Source: Sarcocystis neurona | Taxonomy: Eukaryota > Apicomplexa > Conoidasida > Eucoccidiorida > Sarcocystidae | NCBI GenBank assembly: GCA_000727475.1 | Contig: KL647288.1 | Location: 3,095,604 to 3,159,603, forward strand | DNA length: 64,000 nucleotides | Direction: 5' to 3' | Shown: positions 10,396 to 21,948 of the stretch, piece by piece | Layout of the letters: every line of letters starts with the position of its first letter | Numbering within the stretch: the stretch's first letter is position 1 | The notes under the pieces: generated by a model | What the model was told of the DNA's origin: nothing | Databases searched by the model: none | Seen by the model: only the letters and a program-made list of their open reading frames with translations | Translations under genes and position numbers: made by a program

Positions 10396-12567
10396 CTAGC
10401 AGCAGCAGCAGCAAAAGATAAATGCGCTCACGAGATGGGGGGGCCGGGTGTCATGGCGGAGGTTTTTCTGTCGGCTTCTCGTCTTCGTGCGCCGCATTTT
10501 CCCCCGGCCCTGCCATTGCTCTTTCTCCCACCGACTCCTCGCCTTCCAACTGCCGCTGCCTTCACTGCTGTTGCTGCTGCTGTTGCTGCTGCTGCTATTG
10601 CTGCTGCTGTTGTTGCTGCTATTGCTGTTGCTGCTGCTGTTGCTATTCTGCGCAGCTTCTGCGGTTGCAGCGAGCTCGTGGCGAAGTCGGTACACCTTAA
10701 TAGATCGTCCCTGTTGCGTACGGTAGACGGCGGTCTCCCACACCGGCTTTCCTTCTGCATCCGCTGCTCTTGCTTTTCTGCTGCCCTCTCCTCCTTTTTC
10801 TTCTGCGCCTTCTGCTGCTGGTGCGGCTGCTCGGGCTGATCCCACCATCGCACACGACGCCCTCTCGATCTCTTCAGTCTCCCTCTCCTTCGTCTTCTTC
10901 CTGTCTTTCAACATTCCGCCTGTGCCCGTCTTGCTGCTGCCGTCTCGGTCGCTCCTGCTGTCTCCCCTGGCGTCGCTGTCACAAGGACCACCACTGCAAC
11001 TTTTCTTCTTCGTATGGGTGCTGCTGCTGTTGCTGCTGCTGTTATCGAGGTCGCCGGTGGACACTCTGATATTGCAGTTGCTGCTACTGGCGCCCTTGCT
11101 GCTTGTGCTGCTGCAGCTGCTGCCTGTGCCGCTCCGGTCCTCCTCCTCGGGTGTCGCTGTTTGCGGTGTACGTACACCGGAGACGGCGTGCTCGCCAGCC
11201 GCTGCGCTTCTTCGCTTCTTTTTCGCTCCCCCCTTCTTTTGCTGCTCCGCAGCAGCCGCACCCAATCCTTCTCCCTCTCCTTCTTTACTGTTCCCATCTT
11301 CCCTATACTTGACAACCTGCCCTACACATGCAGCAGCCAAGCCGGTCGTTTTTTCGAGCGCACCGTCACTTACTGCACTGGTTCCTGCACGCCTGCTGCC
11401 ATGGCTGCTACGCATTTTCTTTGATACGTGGTCCATATGCGTCTGAGTTGATGTATGCTTTTGCTTGTTGCGCCGTTCTAGTTTCTGTTGCTCTTGCTGC
11501 TCCTGTACCACCTGCTGCTGTTGTTGCCTTCGTCGCTGCTGCTGTTGCTGGTGTTCCTCTTCCTGCTGCTGCTGCTGGCCCGGAAGATGCTGCGGCTTCA
11601 GCAAGTCCTGCTGCTGCAACACGCGCGGCTTTTTTGTTCGCTGAGGTTCCGTCCGTTGCTGCTGGCTCTCGGTCTGCATCTGCTTCTGCAGCAGCTGCTT
11701 CTGCTTTTCCCTCCTGGCATTCTCCCCCGCTTCTGCTGCAGCTGCTGCACAAGACGGCGGGCCCCTCTCGTCAAAAGGCATCTTCCTCCGCTTCTTCTTC
11801 AATAACGTTTCCCCTTCTGCTTGGGGAAGTGGTGCTGCTTGACGATCTGCTGCTGCTGCTGGTGCTGGTTTCTGTCCTGCTGCTACGGCACTGTCTTCCG
11901 CTCCTGCTCCCTCTTCTTCTCCTCTCCCCACTGCTGCTGCTGCTGGCTCCATGAGTGAGCTTGCTCCTGCTTCCCGCGTTGCTGCCGTTGCCGCTTCCCG
12001 GTTTGCTGCAGCTGCTGCTGGTGGACGGGCGTGTGTGGCTGCAGCAGCAGGAACGGAGCGCCGTCTCTTCAAAGTAGCAGACAGAACAGCCGTGCGCGAG
12101 AGCATTTCTTCGTCTTCGCTATCTGAAGAAAAAGATGCAACAGAAGCAAGTGTGGGGTGCTGGCTTCCACGGTGAAGGAGCAGGCTTTTCTTCTGTTGCT
12201 TGAGTCGTTGCTGCTCGTGCTTATGCCGCCTGTCGCCGAGCTGGAGCGCCGCGGCTGCAGGCGAAAGTGCAGCAGCAGCTGCAGCAATCGCTGCTGCAGC
12301 CCCGGCTCCTAATCTCTGTCGTTTCTTCCCGCTGTTGCTTTTCCCCTCAGCACCGCCTCCCACGCCAGTGCTTCTGCTGTCACCAGCTGTGGAGATCCGC
12401 TTCTTCTGCGCCAGCTCCACCAAGAAAGGCGGCAGCACATCTGTGTGGTTAAATTCGACCAGCGAGTCCCTGGCACTGCCGCAGCTGCTCCTGTGGCTGC
12501 TGTTACTGCTGAGGTTGCTGCCACTGTTCTCGTTGTTGCTGCCTGCAGCAGCCACCAGCGGCGTCAT
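10396..12567 (-). CDS. Basic low-complexity protein, 723 residues, function unknown
   Basis: A single uninterrupted minus-strand frame from ATG (MTPLVAAAGSNNENSGS) to a stop. CAG runs lie on its sense strand, as in other exons here. The N-terminal 60 residues are Ser/Asn-rich and contain the ordered-looking segment NHTDVLPPFLVELAQKKR. A Ser/Asp/Glu patch (SFSSDSEDEEML) follows near residue 150. The middle is Gln/Arg/Lys-rich, and Lys/Arg clusters could act as nuclear signals. A second ordered-looking segment near residue 620 (VWETAVYRTQQGRSIKVYRL) is followed by poly-Asn/Ser. I recognise no family. The last residues (after KTRSRQKNL) are low quality and might be removed by splicing. A nuclear role is only an inference from composition. 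Confidence 0.
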   Translation of the reverse strand: MTPLVAAAGSNNENSGSNLSSNSSHRSSCGSARDSLVEFNHTDVLPPFLVELAQKKRISTAGDSRSTGVGGGAEGKSNSGKKRQRLGAGAAAAIAAAAAALSPAAAALQLGDRRHKHEQQRLKQQKKSLLLHRGSQHPTLASVASFSSDSEDEEMLSRTAVLSATLKRRRSVPAAAATHARPPAAAAANREAATAATREAGASSLMEPAAAAVGRGEEEGAGAEDSAVAAGQKPAPAAAADRQAAPLPQAEGETLLKKKRRKMPFDERGPPSCAAAAAEAGENARREKQKQLLQKQMQTESQQQRTEPQRTKKPRVLQQQDLLKPQHLPGQQQQQEEEHQQQQQRRRQQQQQVVQEQQEQQKLERRNKQKHTSTQTHMDHVSKKMRSSHGSRRAGTSAVSDGALEKTTGLAAACVGQVVKYREDGNSKEGEGEGLGAAAAEQQKKGGAKKKRRSAAAGEHAVSGVRTPQTATPEEEDRSGTGSSCSSTSSKGASSSNCNIRVSTGDLDNSSSNSSSTHTKKKSCSGGPCDSDARGDSRSDRDGSSKTGTGGMLKDRKKTKERETEEIERASCAMVGSARAAAPAAEGAEEKGGEGSRKARAADAEGKPVWETAVYRTQQGRSIKVYRLRHELAATAEAAQNSNSSSNSNSSNNSSSNSSSSNSSSNSSEGSGSWKARSRWEKEQWQGRGKMRRTKTRSRQKNLRHDTRPPHLVSAFIFCCCCC

Positions 12568-13600
12568 GGCGATTCGGCGAGCAAAGAGACGATGTCTCCA
12601 CGCCAGAGCCCGAGGATGGAGTGTCCTGCGGTCTTAGGTGCGACACGACGAAGCGAGGAAGACGGAGCGAGGGGCGCACGGGAAAAACGCCAAAATGCGG
12701 GATTGGGGAGAATTTGCGGGAATGATGGACGTGCTGCTCTTGGTGTCTTACTAACGCGAAAAAGTAGAGAGGACGCACGAAAGAGACCGAGGCTGCTTCT
12801 TCTGCAGATGGTGCGCGGAGGGCGGGCGACAGAAAAACGGATAGGGGAACATGGCAGATGGTGGAGTTTTTTGCAGGAGGGAAAGCCGCAACGGAGAACG
12901 GAGGAAGAAGAGAAATGTTTGGAACGCAAATACTTTCTCCTGATTGGGAGATCGTCTTTTTTCAAGGGGCAGGACAGAGAAAACAAGAAAGTGCCATCTC
13001 TTTATACGTCCTTGGCTTGGTGAGGGCGTCTTTGTGAGTACAACGTACAAAATGCAACGGCAGTGTTACTTTTGTAGAGTCGCGGCGGAGACACCGTGGC
13101 AAAATACGCACATTCATCGAGGCATGCATTTACAATTATCCTCACACGTAGATTTGTTAATTTGGTTGTGCGACTGTGAATGATGCCATGTAGGCCGATC
13201 AGGCTTAAGCCGCGGCGGAGACGTGTATAAAGGACATACAGACGTAGACACTTTTCCGAGAAACTCCATGTATGTAAGGCTGTTGTGAAAGTGGATCTCT
13301 CTCGTTCACATGCGACACTGCTGCCGTGCGCATGCATTAGCTGCAGCTGCCACGTGCAGCACCAGCAGCAGCAGCAGCAAGACAGTCCATCAGGATATAC
13401 GAAGCGGAGCCCAGCCACAGTAGAAAGAAGACCAGCGGCGGCGGGGCTGCTCCGCAGAGAGAGCAGGACTTCGCCTGGAGCCTTAGGCTGCTGCTCCTGC
13501 AGTGCATCAGTGGAAGGCGAGAGAGCAGCCCACAAGAGAGGAGAAGACTGAAAGAAGAGAAAAACAGACAAGCGCACGAGACGAAAACATATAGTCCCTG
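12568..13600. other. Upstream flank of the 10396-12567 gene, no gene confirmed
   Basis: Overlapping ORFs on both strands at 12445-13050 have no recognisable motif and probably represent the 5' UTR and promoter region of the minus-strand gene. 13285-13551 holds a short CAG stretch and a weak + ORF. Confidence 0.
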
Positions 13601-14014
13601 CTGATCACTCTTCCACCGTACACCGACCTGCAGCGGCTCTTCCGACTCTGCACCTCGATTGCGCCTCCTATCTTCTGCTTTCAGCGTTGTTTTGACGCCG
13701 CTGCTGCTGCCGTAGGGGTAGAAGTATCAGTAGCGCCGTTCACCAACAAATGCCAGTCTCTCCGTGCTCGCGTCTCAGAAATGATGCTTCCTCAGACACG
13801 GGCAGGCACGTCAGACGAGGGGGGACGCCACCGACTTTTCGGCAGCTCTAGCAGCAGTAGCTGCAGCAGCGTGTGTGTGAAGCAAGAGGAATCAGAGGGT
13901 GAACGCCGGCAGTTAATGAGGCTCCAACCACGACGGCATTGGGACCGCTGTATCTCTCAGGAGTTATTAGGCTGCCAAAACAACGCGTGGCCACACCCGT
14001 GTATTTGTGCTTAA
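13592..14014 (+). CDS. Candidate exon, unidentified
   Basis: An open + frame of about 140 codons follows a possible acceptor (tatag at 13590-13594) and ends at a stop at 14012-14014. It reads naturally at the start (YTDLQRLFRLCTSIAPP) and then has a poly-Ser stretch and VKQEESEGERR. There is no initiator methionine before the middle, so it would need an upstream exon that I cannot place. No family is recognised. It may equally be a chance frame in low-repeat DNA. Confidence 0.
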
Positions 14015-15316
14015 GTCCTTAGTTAATATATCTGGTTGGCTACATACGCGCATACAGAGACAGAGGGACATATTAAGTGTCTACCTCTGCACACACATAT
14101 ATGCACGCACGTGTAAGTGCACAAGCGTCTATGCATTTACGCACGCACAGGTGTCTGTGCGTCTTATCAACGTGGGCACTCTTCCAGTCGGAACTGCTTC
14201 CTTGTGTTCTGCAGGCCACAAAACAGCAGTGGACGGCAACCGCTGCTCCACGCTTGTCCTTCCCGACCACCATTGCCAGAGTGTACACGCACCGGTGAAT
14301 CTGCAAACAGACATATGCACAGTGATAGCGCTGCGCAGATGCAATGCGAATCTTCCTATACGTAGGTGGAGAAAAACTAGCTTACACATGAGAGTGCTGG
14401 TGGGAGCTGGTCACGGCAAAAGGGTTGACACTCTGTGCAACTACACAACTCCTATCTTCCTACGGCTTCTGACAGGACGAGGGTGCAGTCGCACACAAGG
14501 ATATGCAACTGCCGCCCCACCTCTCCGTCTTCATGGCTGCGACACCCTAGATATCCGCTAGCGACACACTAGGTATTACTGGCGGTGTGGACGCCTCAGG
14601 TGAGCTCAGGCAGACGGAACAGGATGCAGCAGTCCCGAAAGCGTGAGCGAGCAGGCAACAGAGGCAGCAGCCTCAGAGGCGTTACCGAGTGCAGCAGCAC
14701 CACCAACGACGGTGGCAGTAACACTTTCAGGAGGAACGGCAGCTGCGGTGTTACAGTCAACACAAGCTGTAGCCGCAGGAACGCGTCGACGTCCTAAATA
14801 GAAGAGAAACAAGTGGGGTACGTGACACTGCGGCTGCAGCCGATTAGTAAAATTCAGACGAACTGCGGCCACAGACGCGGTAGGAGCAGCACTGGCTCCT
14901 CCAGCGCCAGGTTTCATTTACAGAGGTTCTTCGGCGGCAACACAAGTTCAGTAGCCGCAGCGGTTAAAGCGACCTAATCAGAAGCCGCACGTTATAGGCG
15001 AAAGCACAGACGTCGTAGTAGCAGCACAGAAGCTCCAAGGAGGGCAGCACTACACAGAAGAGGATACTACTGGCAGGCACTAAGAGAAGGGGAAACAAAG
15101 GCACCGGCAAGGACAGGAGCACTAGCGAAGCCACGGAAGTCTGCATGGAAAGAGTAACTCCAATGAGGAAAGCCACTGCAGCGAAAGTTACACCAGTGAA
15201 ACCGATGTGGTTTCCTGAAAAGTTTCAGACTGCAGTGGTAGAAGAAGCAGCTTGTGACTCAGACCTCACTTCTACAAAAGCAGGACGAACGGGACTTAGC
15301 CATAGGATGCGAGGTA
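14015..15316. other. No confirmed gene; GCAGCA-rich segment on + strand
   Basis: 14015-14575 has AC/GT-rich DNA with a 184-codon ORF lacking any motif. 14590-15200 is rich in GCAGCA words with several short frames on each strand, none conserved-looking over its length. Confidence 0.
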
Positions 15317-18034
15317 GTAACTGCTGCGAGACAGGCTGCGTACATCAGCAGTTGCAGAGGAAATCATCAGCAGTGCAGCCAAGAACTCCTTTAGGACGGC
15401 GAGGCTCCACAAAAGGCAGCACTGGACTGTAAAAGAAAGTCAACATGCCAGCAGCAATAGACGGAGCGCAAACACGTATTTTTCAGAAGTAGAAATACAT
15501 GAGTTAACTAGAGACAAACAACATGCCGGGGGCACACTCGCTCATCTTCGCCCATATAGAACTGTGTTTGGAACCCTGTACAAATCGCACAGTGCAGAGG
15601 CTCCAGCAAGAGATGAACACCCAGTACAGGACTACATGCATCACACACAGCAAGTACACGACCACTTTATCCTTCTCTCTTGTGAGCTTCTGTATTCAGC
15701 TTTACATTTTCCATTCCTGTTATTGTGGTCCTCCCTTCTTCTCTCACCTCTTCCTGTTGATAAGCAGGAAAAACTCTGCTGCTGTCCGACTGCTGCGGCT
15801 GCTGGTAGGGGGCTACCGGTCCGGGTCATGGTATTGGTGCAAAGAACTGTCGCGTGGATTTCACCTGCATAATGCTACTTTTCTAGTGCGCAATTCAGCA
15901 ACTCTTCCGGCCGGCAGATATTTTTCCTTTCAAAAGATGCACCGGGTATGTGAGATCAATAGGCGGGCGTAGACATATTTATTGTAGACATCAGTGTAAG
16001 AAACTAATATACGCACAATAAATATCTGTGCACTCCGGTATCCTGCAGGATACCAGAGTGGGACACACGTACGGTTCTGAAGTAGTAGTGACGAGTGAAA
16101 CAGAGATACGCCCGCGTACTGATCGGACTTTGTCGACATCGGTACGCAGTAACTTACTCCACCTTTCTCAAATGTTTCTTCTAGATTTCACCCTGCTCGC
16201 ATATTACGTGTGGAATCGGAGAGCACGTTGCTACGAGAAAAAGCATTTGTACATAGGTCTGCCAGACCCTGCCTTCCAGGTATAAAGTTGATATGCTACC
16301 GTGTGTTTCACATGCACGTTAAACACCTTGTACGTCATTTGGTCTGTAGTTTCTCTCATGTGCATCACGCGAAAGTATGCTTCTATTCGTATAGGTAATT
16401 ATATCATAAATGTTGGTGCTCTGTCTCTCTACACGCATGCATACATTCATGCATACATACATACACACTCACGCGCATATTGCAGCTTTAGTCGTGTGCC
16501 ACCGTACCATGCGGAAAGAATGCATTTGTGTGAAGTACATTAGTCCACGTGTGCAGCCGTTATTTCCCTCTTGCGGCCGACTTCCTCGTCAAAAGGCGCC
16601 ACATGGCTGCTGCTGCAACTGCTGCAGCGAGTGTGTCTCTTGTTGCATCTCAGTCTGCAGTTGATTCACTTAACAAGAAGACAAGCGTATCGAGAACAAT
16701 GTACGTATACCATGTGCTGCCCCGCTTTGCGAATGGTTTTGCTGTTTTTGCGGCCTTGCTTCCCCCGTCGGTACATCGCCAAAATCCCTGTTTCTCTTCT
16801 TGTTGCTTGAGTTGCTTGTTCTGTGCCTCATGTACCGCGTCACGGGGTGTGCGCCGGTACGTCTGTCCACAAAAATTGTCGACTTAAGTATGAACTACAG
16901 TGAAGCAGCTTCTCAACCACCACGGCGTCTGTAAAGCTGAAACTCTTGTGTTTCGTGATAGCAAGTGAAATACATCCACGCGGGCAATGGGCTCGAAGAT
17001 GTAGATAGGGACTGAGTCGGACTACGCGTCTGTCTCAATACATATGTCCAGGAATTACGGCTCAGACCCTACGTAGCATCCCGTGTCACAACCGTAGATA
17101 TGTGGAATTTTCAGCCGTACACTGCAACCAGTACGTATGTGACGAGCGTGAATATGTAGACTTTTCATCCATATAGCGGAAATCCCTACGGTTGACATAT
17201 GCGTATGCTACCTATGCGCAGATATCATCAAATATTTCCTTGTTCCAGGTGAAGCCTAATTTGGACGGAGAGAGCGGTACACCGCGTAGTAGACCAGGCG
17301 AGCCGGATGTAGGTAGCAGCAACAGGACAACAAATAGTCAGGCGCTCCGCTACAACATCAGCAAAAGCATAACGACTCTGGTCGCCAGTGGAGAGACAGA
17401 TGCTGGGGCAGCCGCCAAAGAACCAGCAAAGCTTCTCTGTTTTTTTTTCGTCTTACGGTAGCCAGCAACCATGAGAGGAGAACCTCGATGCCACCTCGCG
17501 TCTTATTCCCTGCTGTGACGAGTATGCAGCTGCTAGCAATCTACGGATGCAGTGCCCGCAATTGCTAAGTACCCGTAACCCCGAGAAGCTGTTCCCCCTC
17601 TCGTCTTTCCTCGCGTGCCGCTTCCTGGGAGTCTGCAGGTCCATTCACCAGGTGTAATCCTAGCTACTACGCATGAGTGAATTCACACCTCTGGCCATCA
17701 CACAGTTGCAACAGCAGCTACTGGTGGATACATAAATCGAAGGAGGACTCGCAGCTGAGAGCAAACTTTAGGAAGAGCAGCTGCAGCAGATGCTGTCTGT
17801 AGAGGTGAGCCGTGGCAGGAACTCCACAGTACGGTGAGCAGCAGCCGCAGCAGCAGAACTCCTTGTACCAGAGGACTAGCCTCAACACAAGCAACGAACG
17901 AAAGCCTTCCGATCGAGCGAGCAGCAGCGGCGGTAGAAGCACCAGCAGCTGTTGCCGGTAGCCAGCGACAGGTACGGTTGAGACACGAGAGGATAGGCGA
18001 CCTGGACAAAGAGATCCGTGGAATTTTTGAGTAG
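15317..18034 (+). CDS. Scattered coding-like segments of an unidentified + strand gene (tentative)
   Basis: Four + strand segments read as plausible protein: 15317-15872 (about 185 codons, with a hydrophobic run LLYSALHFPFLLLWSSLLL near its end); 16549-16887 (contains LPRFANGFAVFAALLPP); 17251-17450 after a good acceptor (ttccag); and 17834-18034, ending RQVRLRHERIGDLDKEIRG and a stop. The last looks like the first half of a SNARE helix, but the second half and a membrane anchor do not follow. I could not link these segments by phase, so they may belong to one gene, several genes or none. Between them I see no other signal. Confidence 0.
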
Positions 18035-18235
18035 TTGTCACACGGGGAGGCGTACCTCCAGTTGCCACACGCATATGTTGTACACATCCACACCCTCCCA
18101 CGCACTCACACGTATGGAGACAGAGGCACACCCCTTGGGGGTTTCAGTTACGTGTATCGCTGTTTATACGCTTCATGTATACGGGTTTTTCTCCTCCTTC
18201 TTGCGTGCGCCACGAGAGATCGAAAAACTGCGACG

Positions 18236-19736
18236 ATGGACTCCGTGCCGTCACTGTGGATGCTGCCGGTAGAGTTGGGTGCTGCTGTGCTGGAGTTTCT
18301 GGCGTATAGAGAAATGAAAGCAGCGGCAAAAGCCGCAGCATTCGCAGCTCTTGCGCACGTGAGGGTGATACACGTTTCTGCCTCTACAGAGAGCTAGTGC
18401 TGTCGCTGCGTACGATCCGCAGAGTACCCGACTTGCCGTACTGCTGTTTTTCGTGTCACCCCCCTACGCGTAGCACACAGGCGTACCCTCCGGTGCAACA
18501 GCAGCTTCTGCAAGCGGTAACATCGGCCGCGGCAGGCGGTGACCGCGCGGGCTCGTTGTTTGTCGGCCCGAATTGTTGCAGCAGAAGGTCGCGCGGTGCA
18601 ACTAGAGCAGAGCCAGCCGCAGCAGTAGCAGCAACAGCAGCATCTGGGCAGCAGCAGCTGTTGTTGCCGAGCCAACACTGCAGTATCAGCGGTAGCAGGC
18701 GCGTGGGGGCTGCTCAGAAAAGCGAAAGCACAGCTACACCATCTCAGGGTGAATAGAACAGGAGTGGCGGCAGGAGAAGGACCAGCAGCAGAGAGGAGCA
18801 GCAGCAGCCGCAGAGGGACGCACACGCACACACATATACACACACACCCACACCCGCACACATAGAAGAAGAAGTGGTCGCAAGGCGCGTACTGCAGCGG
18901 GGCAGGCGCGTGGCCACGACATATAACCAGCAGGCCTGATAATAACAGCCGCTGGATCTGGAGCCACACGGCGCAGCAGCAGCCGCACGAGCTGACCTGG
19001 AGTAGCAGCCCAAGAGCAGGAGAAGCAGTGCCCAGGCCGGAGTCGCCCGCGGGCGAGCAGCAGCAGGCGGGCGAATACTTCGGTGTGTTGTAGCAACTGC
19101 TCGTGCTGCCGCGGTGCCAGATTTGGTGGCGGCCCGCCGGGACGACGGCAAAAGACAGCTGCGGCACGTCTAGCTGTGATCAAGATGATGCAGCAGCAGC
19201 ACCGGCACGAGTGGCAGCATCACGGTGGCGAGAGCTGCAGCAGTTCACAGAGCGACGCAGTAGCAGTAGTGTAGCCGTGGCGCTGCAACCACACCAGCGT
19301 GTGATCTGGGGCACGAAAGATCCCAGTGCGGTCCAAGGTGGGTTTTTGCTGTTTTTTTGCTCCTTCTTTGCCCTGCCGTCTTCTTTTTATCGTTGGGTGG
19401 CGCCGCTGCTGTGCCGCTGCAGCGCAGATGCGACCTGCGCCGATGTCCACGGCTGTGTGTGCAGGAGTTGAGTGGATTATTTATCTGGCGATGCGCTGCG
19501 CGCCGCTCAATTCTTCCCCTCCTGCACTGGGGGCAGTGCCAGCAGTCTCGTTTCCTGCCTTGCTGCCGCTCGAGTTCGCGCCGCAGCTGTTGGTCCTGCA
19601 GACGAGACTTCTGGCAAGGAACACTGCAGCTGCGCTCTTTCTGTGCTTTTCTCCCTCGAAAATCCTAGTATCCACCCCGTCCAGATACAAAGACACGTAT
19701 GCACAGGCGTGGATGTCTAGAAGTGACACACATTAA
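18236..19736 (+). CDS. Probable F-box protein
   Basis: An ATG at 18236 opens MDSVPSLWM followed by LPVELGAAVLEFLAYREM and AALAH, which fits the F-box pattern (LP.E......L..L...). F-box proteins bind Skp1 and bring substrates to SCF ubiquitin ligases. Exon 1 ends at 18358 (gtgagg, phase 0); an acceptor at 18480 gives a Gln/Ala-rich second exon in phase 0 to about 18748. A later exon ending at 19337 (phase 1, donor gtgggt; contains RVIWGTKDPSAVQ) joins cleanly to 19465-19736, which reads VEWIIYLAMRCAPLNS and onward to a stop. The link between the second exon and the exon ending at 19337 is not resolved. The substrate-binding part is not recognised. The F-box call is moderate because the motif is short. 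Confidence 0.
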
Positions 19737-19854
19737 ATACACCTGGGATCTGCGGTTAACTTCGGATGATATTATAAGTGTGTGCTCTTCATGAATTTTG
19801 TATACGGTGAGGAAGGGATTTTTACCGTCTGCGGCGGATAGATAGCTGTTCTGC

Positions 19855-20060
19855 TCTCTTCTCTCCCCGTTCTGCCTTTCCTTTTTCTTTTTTTTTCTCT
19901 TTGTCTCGTGCCCCCTGTTCTTCTTCGTCTCCATCCTCTTATTCTTATTCTTCCTTATCGTCTCGGTCTCCTCCTTCCACTGGTTCCCTGTCTTCGTCTG
20001 CCTATATCTTTTCCCCTTGCGGCTTCTCATCCACCGACTGCTGCTGTCGAGTGGGGGCGT
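19855..20060. repeat. Polypyrimidine tract
   Basis: About 200 bp of nearly pure C/T on the + strand. On the minus strand it reads as Lys/Glu/Arg-rich ORFs, which I treat as shadows. Such tracts elsewhere in the window lie in + strand introns. Confidence 0.
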
Positions 20061-20244
20061 GTCTGCGCGCCTGAGAACGCTCACGCTTTGCAGCGCCTGC
20101 AGAAACGTTGCCCCTGCTGCTGCCCGTGCTGTCCTGCCCGAGCTGCTGCTGCCCGTCTTGCTGCTGGTGCTGCCGGGCATTCGCCGCTGCCGCTGAACTA
20201 CTATTTCGTTTTGCCATACAACACCTTGCCGCATTCCCAAGTCC

Positions 20245-20850
20245 TTGCTGAGCCGTCCTGCTGCCGCTGGTGCAGCTGCTGACGTTGCTGCTGGTGCTGC
20301 TGCCGATGCGGCTACTGTGGTTGCTGCTTCAGTCTATTTTCCTGCGGCCGCTCCAAGCCTCTTCAGCAGATGCAACAGCAGCCGCAGCAACAGCGGTGGC
20401 ACCGATAGCAGCAAAAGAAGCGCCCGCATCCAGGAGCAGCAGCAACAGCAACGCAAAAATGACTCCGGAGTAGCAGAGGCGCTCTCCTGGCCGCAGCAGC
20501 GGGAGCCAGTGACACAGCCGCAGCCTGAAACGAGCAGCAGGGCCCACAGCACACTCCGCAGCTGCCGCGGCACAGAGAACACATGCTCCAGCAGCAAGTG
20601 GGCGCAGCAGCAGCTACTGCAGCAGCAAATCCGTCTCCGCAACCGCAGGAGCAACGGCACAGCAGCAGCGACAGCAGCGCCGACGTCTACTCTAGATGCA
20701 ACAGAAGCGCCCACCGAAGCACCAGCAGCAGCCGGTGTTTCCCTCACGGGGATCTGCGCTGCCCAACGGTCCTTCCGCCCTTGCGACAGCTTTTTGCTTC
20801 CCCTCTTTGCCGAGCAGCAGCAGCCAGGACAAACGTGGCAACAGCGGTAG
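20245..20850 (+). CDS. Candidate low-complexity exon, unidentified
   Basis: A 201-codon + frame with CAG on the sense strand, rich in Ser, Gln and Ala (for example RIQEQQQQQRKNDSGVAEAL). It could be a later exon of the F-box gene or a separate gene. A second + frame from 20696 also stays open to 21100. No conserved domain is visible. Confidence 0.
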   Translation: MLSRPAAAGAAADVAAGAAADAATVVAASVYFPAAAPSLFSRCNSSRSNSGGTDSSKRSARIQEQQQQQRKNDSGVAEALSWPQQREPVTQPQPETSSRAHSTLRSCRGTENTCSSSKWAQQQLLQQQIRLRNRRSNGTAAATAAPTSTLDATEAPTEAPAAAGVSLTGICAAQRSFRPCDSFLLPLFAEQQQPGQTWQQR

Positions 20851-20939
20851 CAGCAGCAGCAGTAGCAGCAGCAGTAGCAGCGTAACGTGCGACTTGCTGC
20901 CGCGAAGGGCGGGCTACATACATGGCATCCTGTTTGTCT

Positions 20940-21945
20940 CCCTTTCTGCTACGCCGGGTGCTGTGCCTCCGCGTTCGCGCTGCTGTTTTCGTACTACTTA
21001 CCTCGCGGTGCTGCTGCCGCAGCAGCAACTCTTTCAACCTTTTCCTTCTCGATGCCTGTACATTCTTCCCTACGCTCGTGTTGCTGCCCAGGTTTTCTAA
21101 GGGCTGTCTCCTGTCCCTGCTGAATCTTGTGCACCGCAGCTGGTGCTGCTGCTGTTGTATGGAGGCTGCCTTCTGTCAGCTGCTGCTGGTGCGTGTTGTG
21201 GTGGCGCGTCTGCTACTGCTCTGCACTTCTTCTGTTGCTGGTCGCACGCCATCGGTTGCGTTGCTGCAGCCGGAGGCCCTCGCGTCAGTGACGACGCTGC
21301 TGTAGACGACATTTCTGAAAGCTGCTGCTGCTACCTTTGTCTGCTGCTGTTGCTGCTTCGCCTTCTCCCCCTCAGCAGCAGCAGCGCGAATGGCGGCAGC
21401 AGCAGCTGCCACAGCACTTGACCCTGCAAGCCGACCAGCGCAACACGTCAGCAGCTTTGCAGCAGCAGCAGCGGCGGCGCAGCCGCAGCATCAGAGCAGC
21501 AGAGACAAAAGCGCTGCCACGCAGAAGCAGCAGCAGCAAGGCCCCTCAGGCGGCACCATCAGTACCAGGGCTGTGACCTGCTTTTCGACGCTGCGGCTGC
21601 TTCTTCTTCTCCCTGCGACGGCGCAAAAAAACCCGTCGCGGCATTTTCCTCACTGCTGCTGGCTGCCCCTGCAGCGTAGCCTCCTGCGTCTTCTCATTGC
21701 TGCTGCAGCTGCGCGACTTCTTCTGCCTTCTCTCGCTGCTGTTGCTGCTTCTGCCGCCAACGTCTGCTGCTGCTCGTTCTCCCTCCAGCGCCGTCTACCG
21801 CGAAACTGGCTGCCGCAGCTGCTGCAGCAGCCCGCGCAGGACGCCTCCGCCTGTCGCTCCGTCCCCGTCCTGCTGCAGCAGCAGACTCTTCATCTTCGTC
21901 TCCACCCCAGCTGTTGCTGGCGCTGCTGCTGCTGCTAAGAGCTAG
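20940..21945. other. Mixed CTG/CAG low-complexity DNA, no gene confirmed
   Basis: Alternating CTG-rich (20950-21360, 21600-21900) and CAG-rich (21375-21560) blocks. Minus-strand frames at 21694-22161 contain an acidic stretch (WGGDEDEESAAAAGRG) that could be coding. I cannot tell it from repeat-derived frames. Confidence 0.
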
Positions 21946-21948
21946 GAT

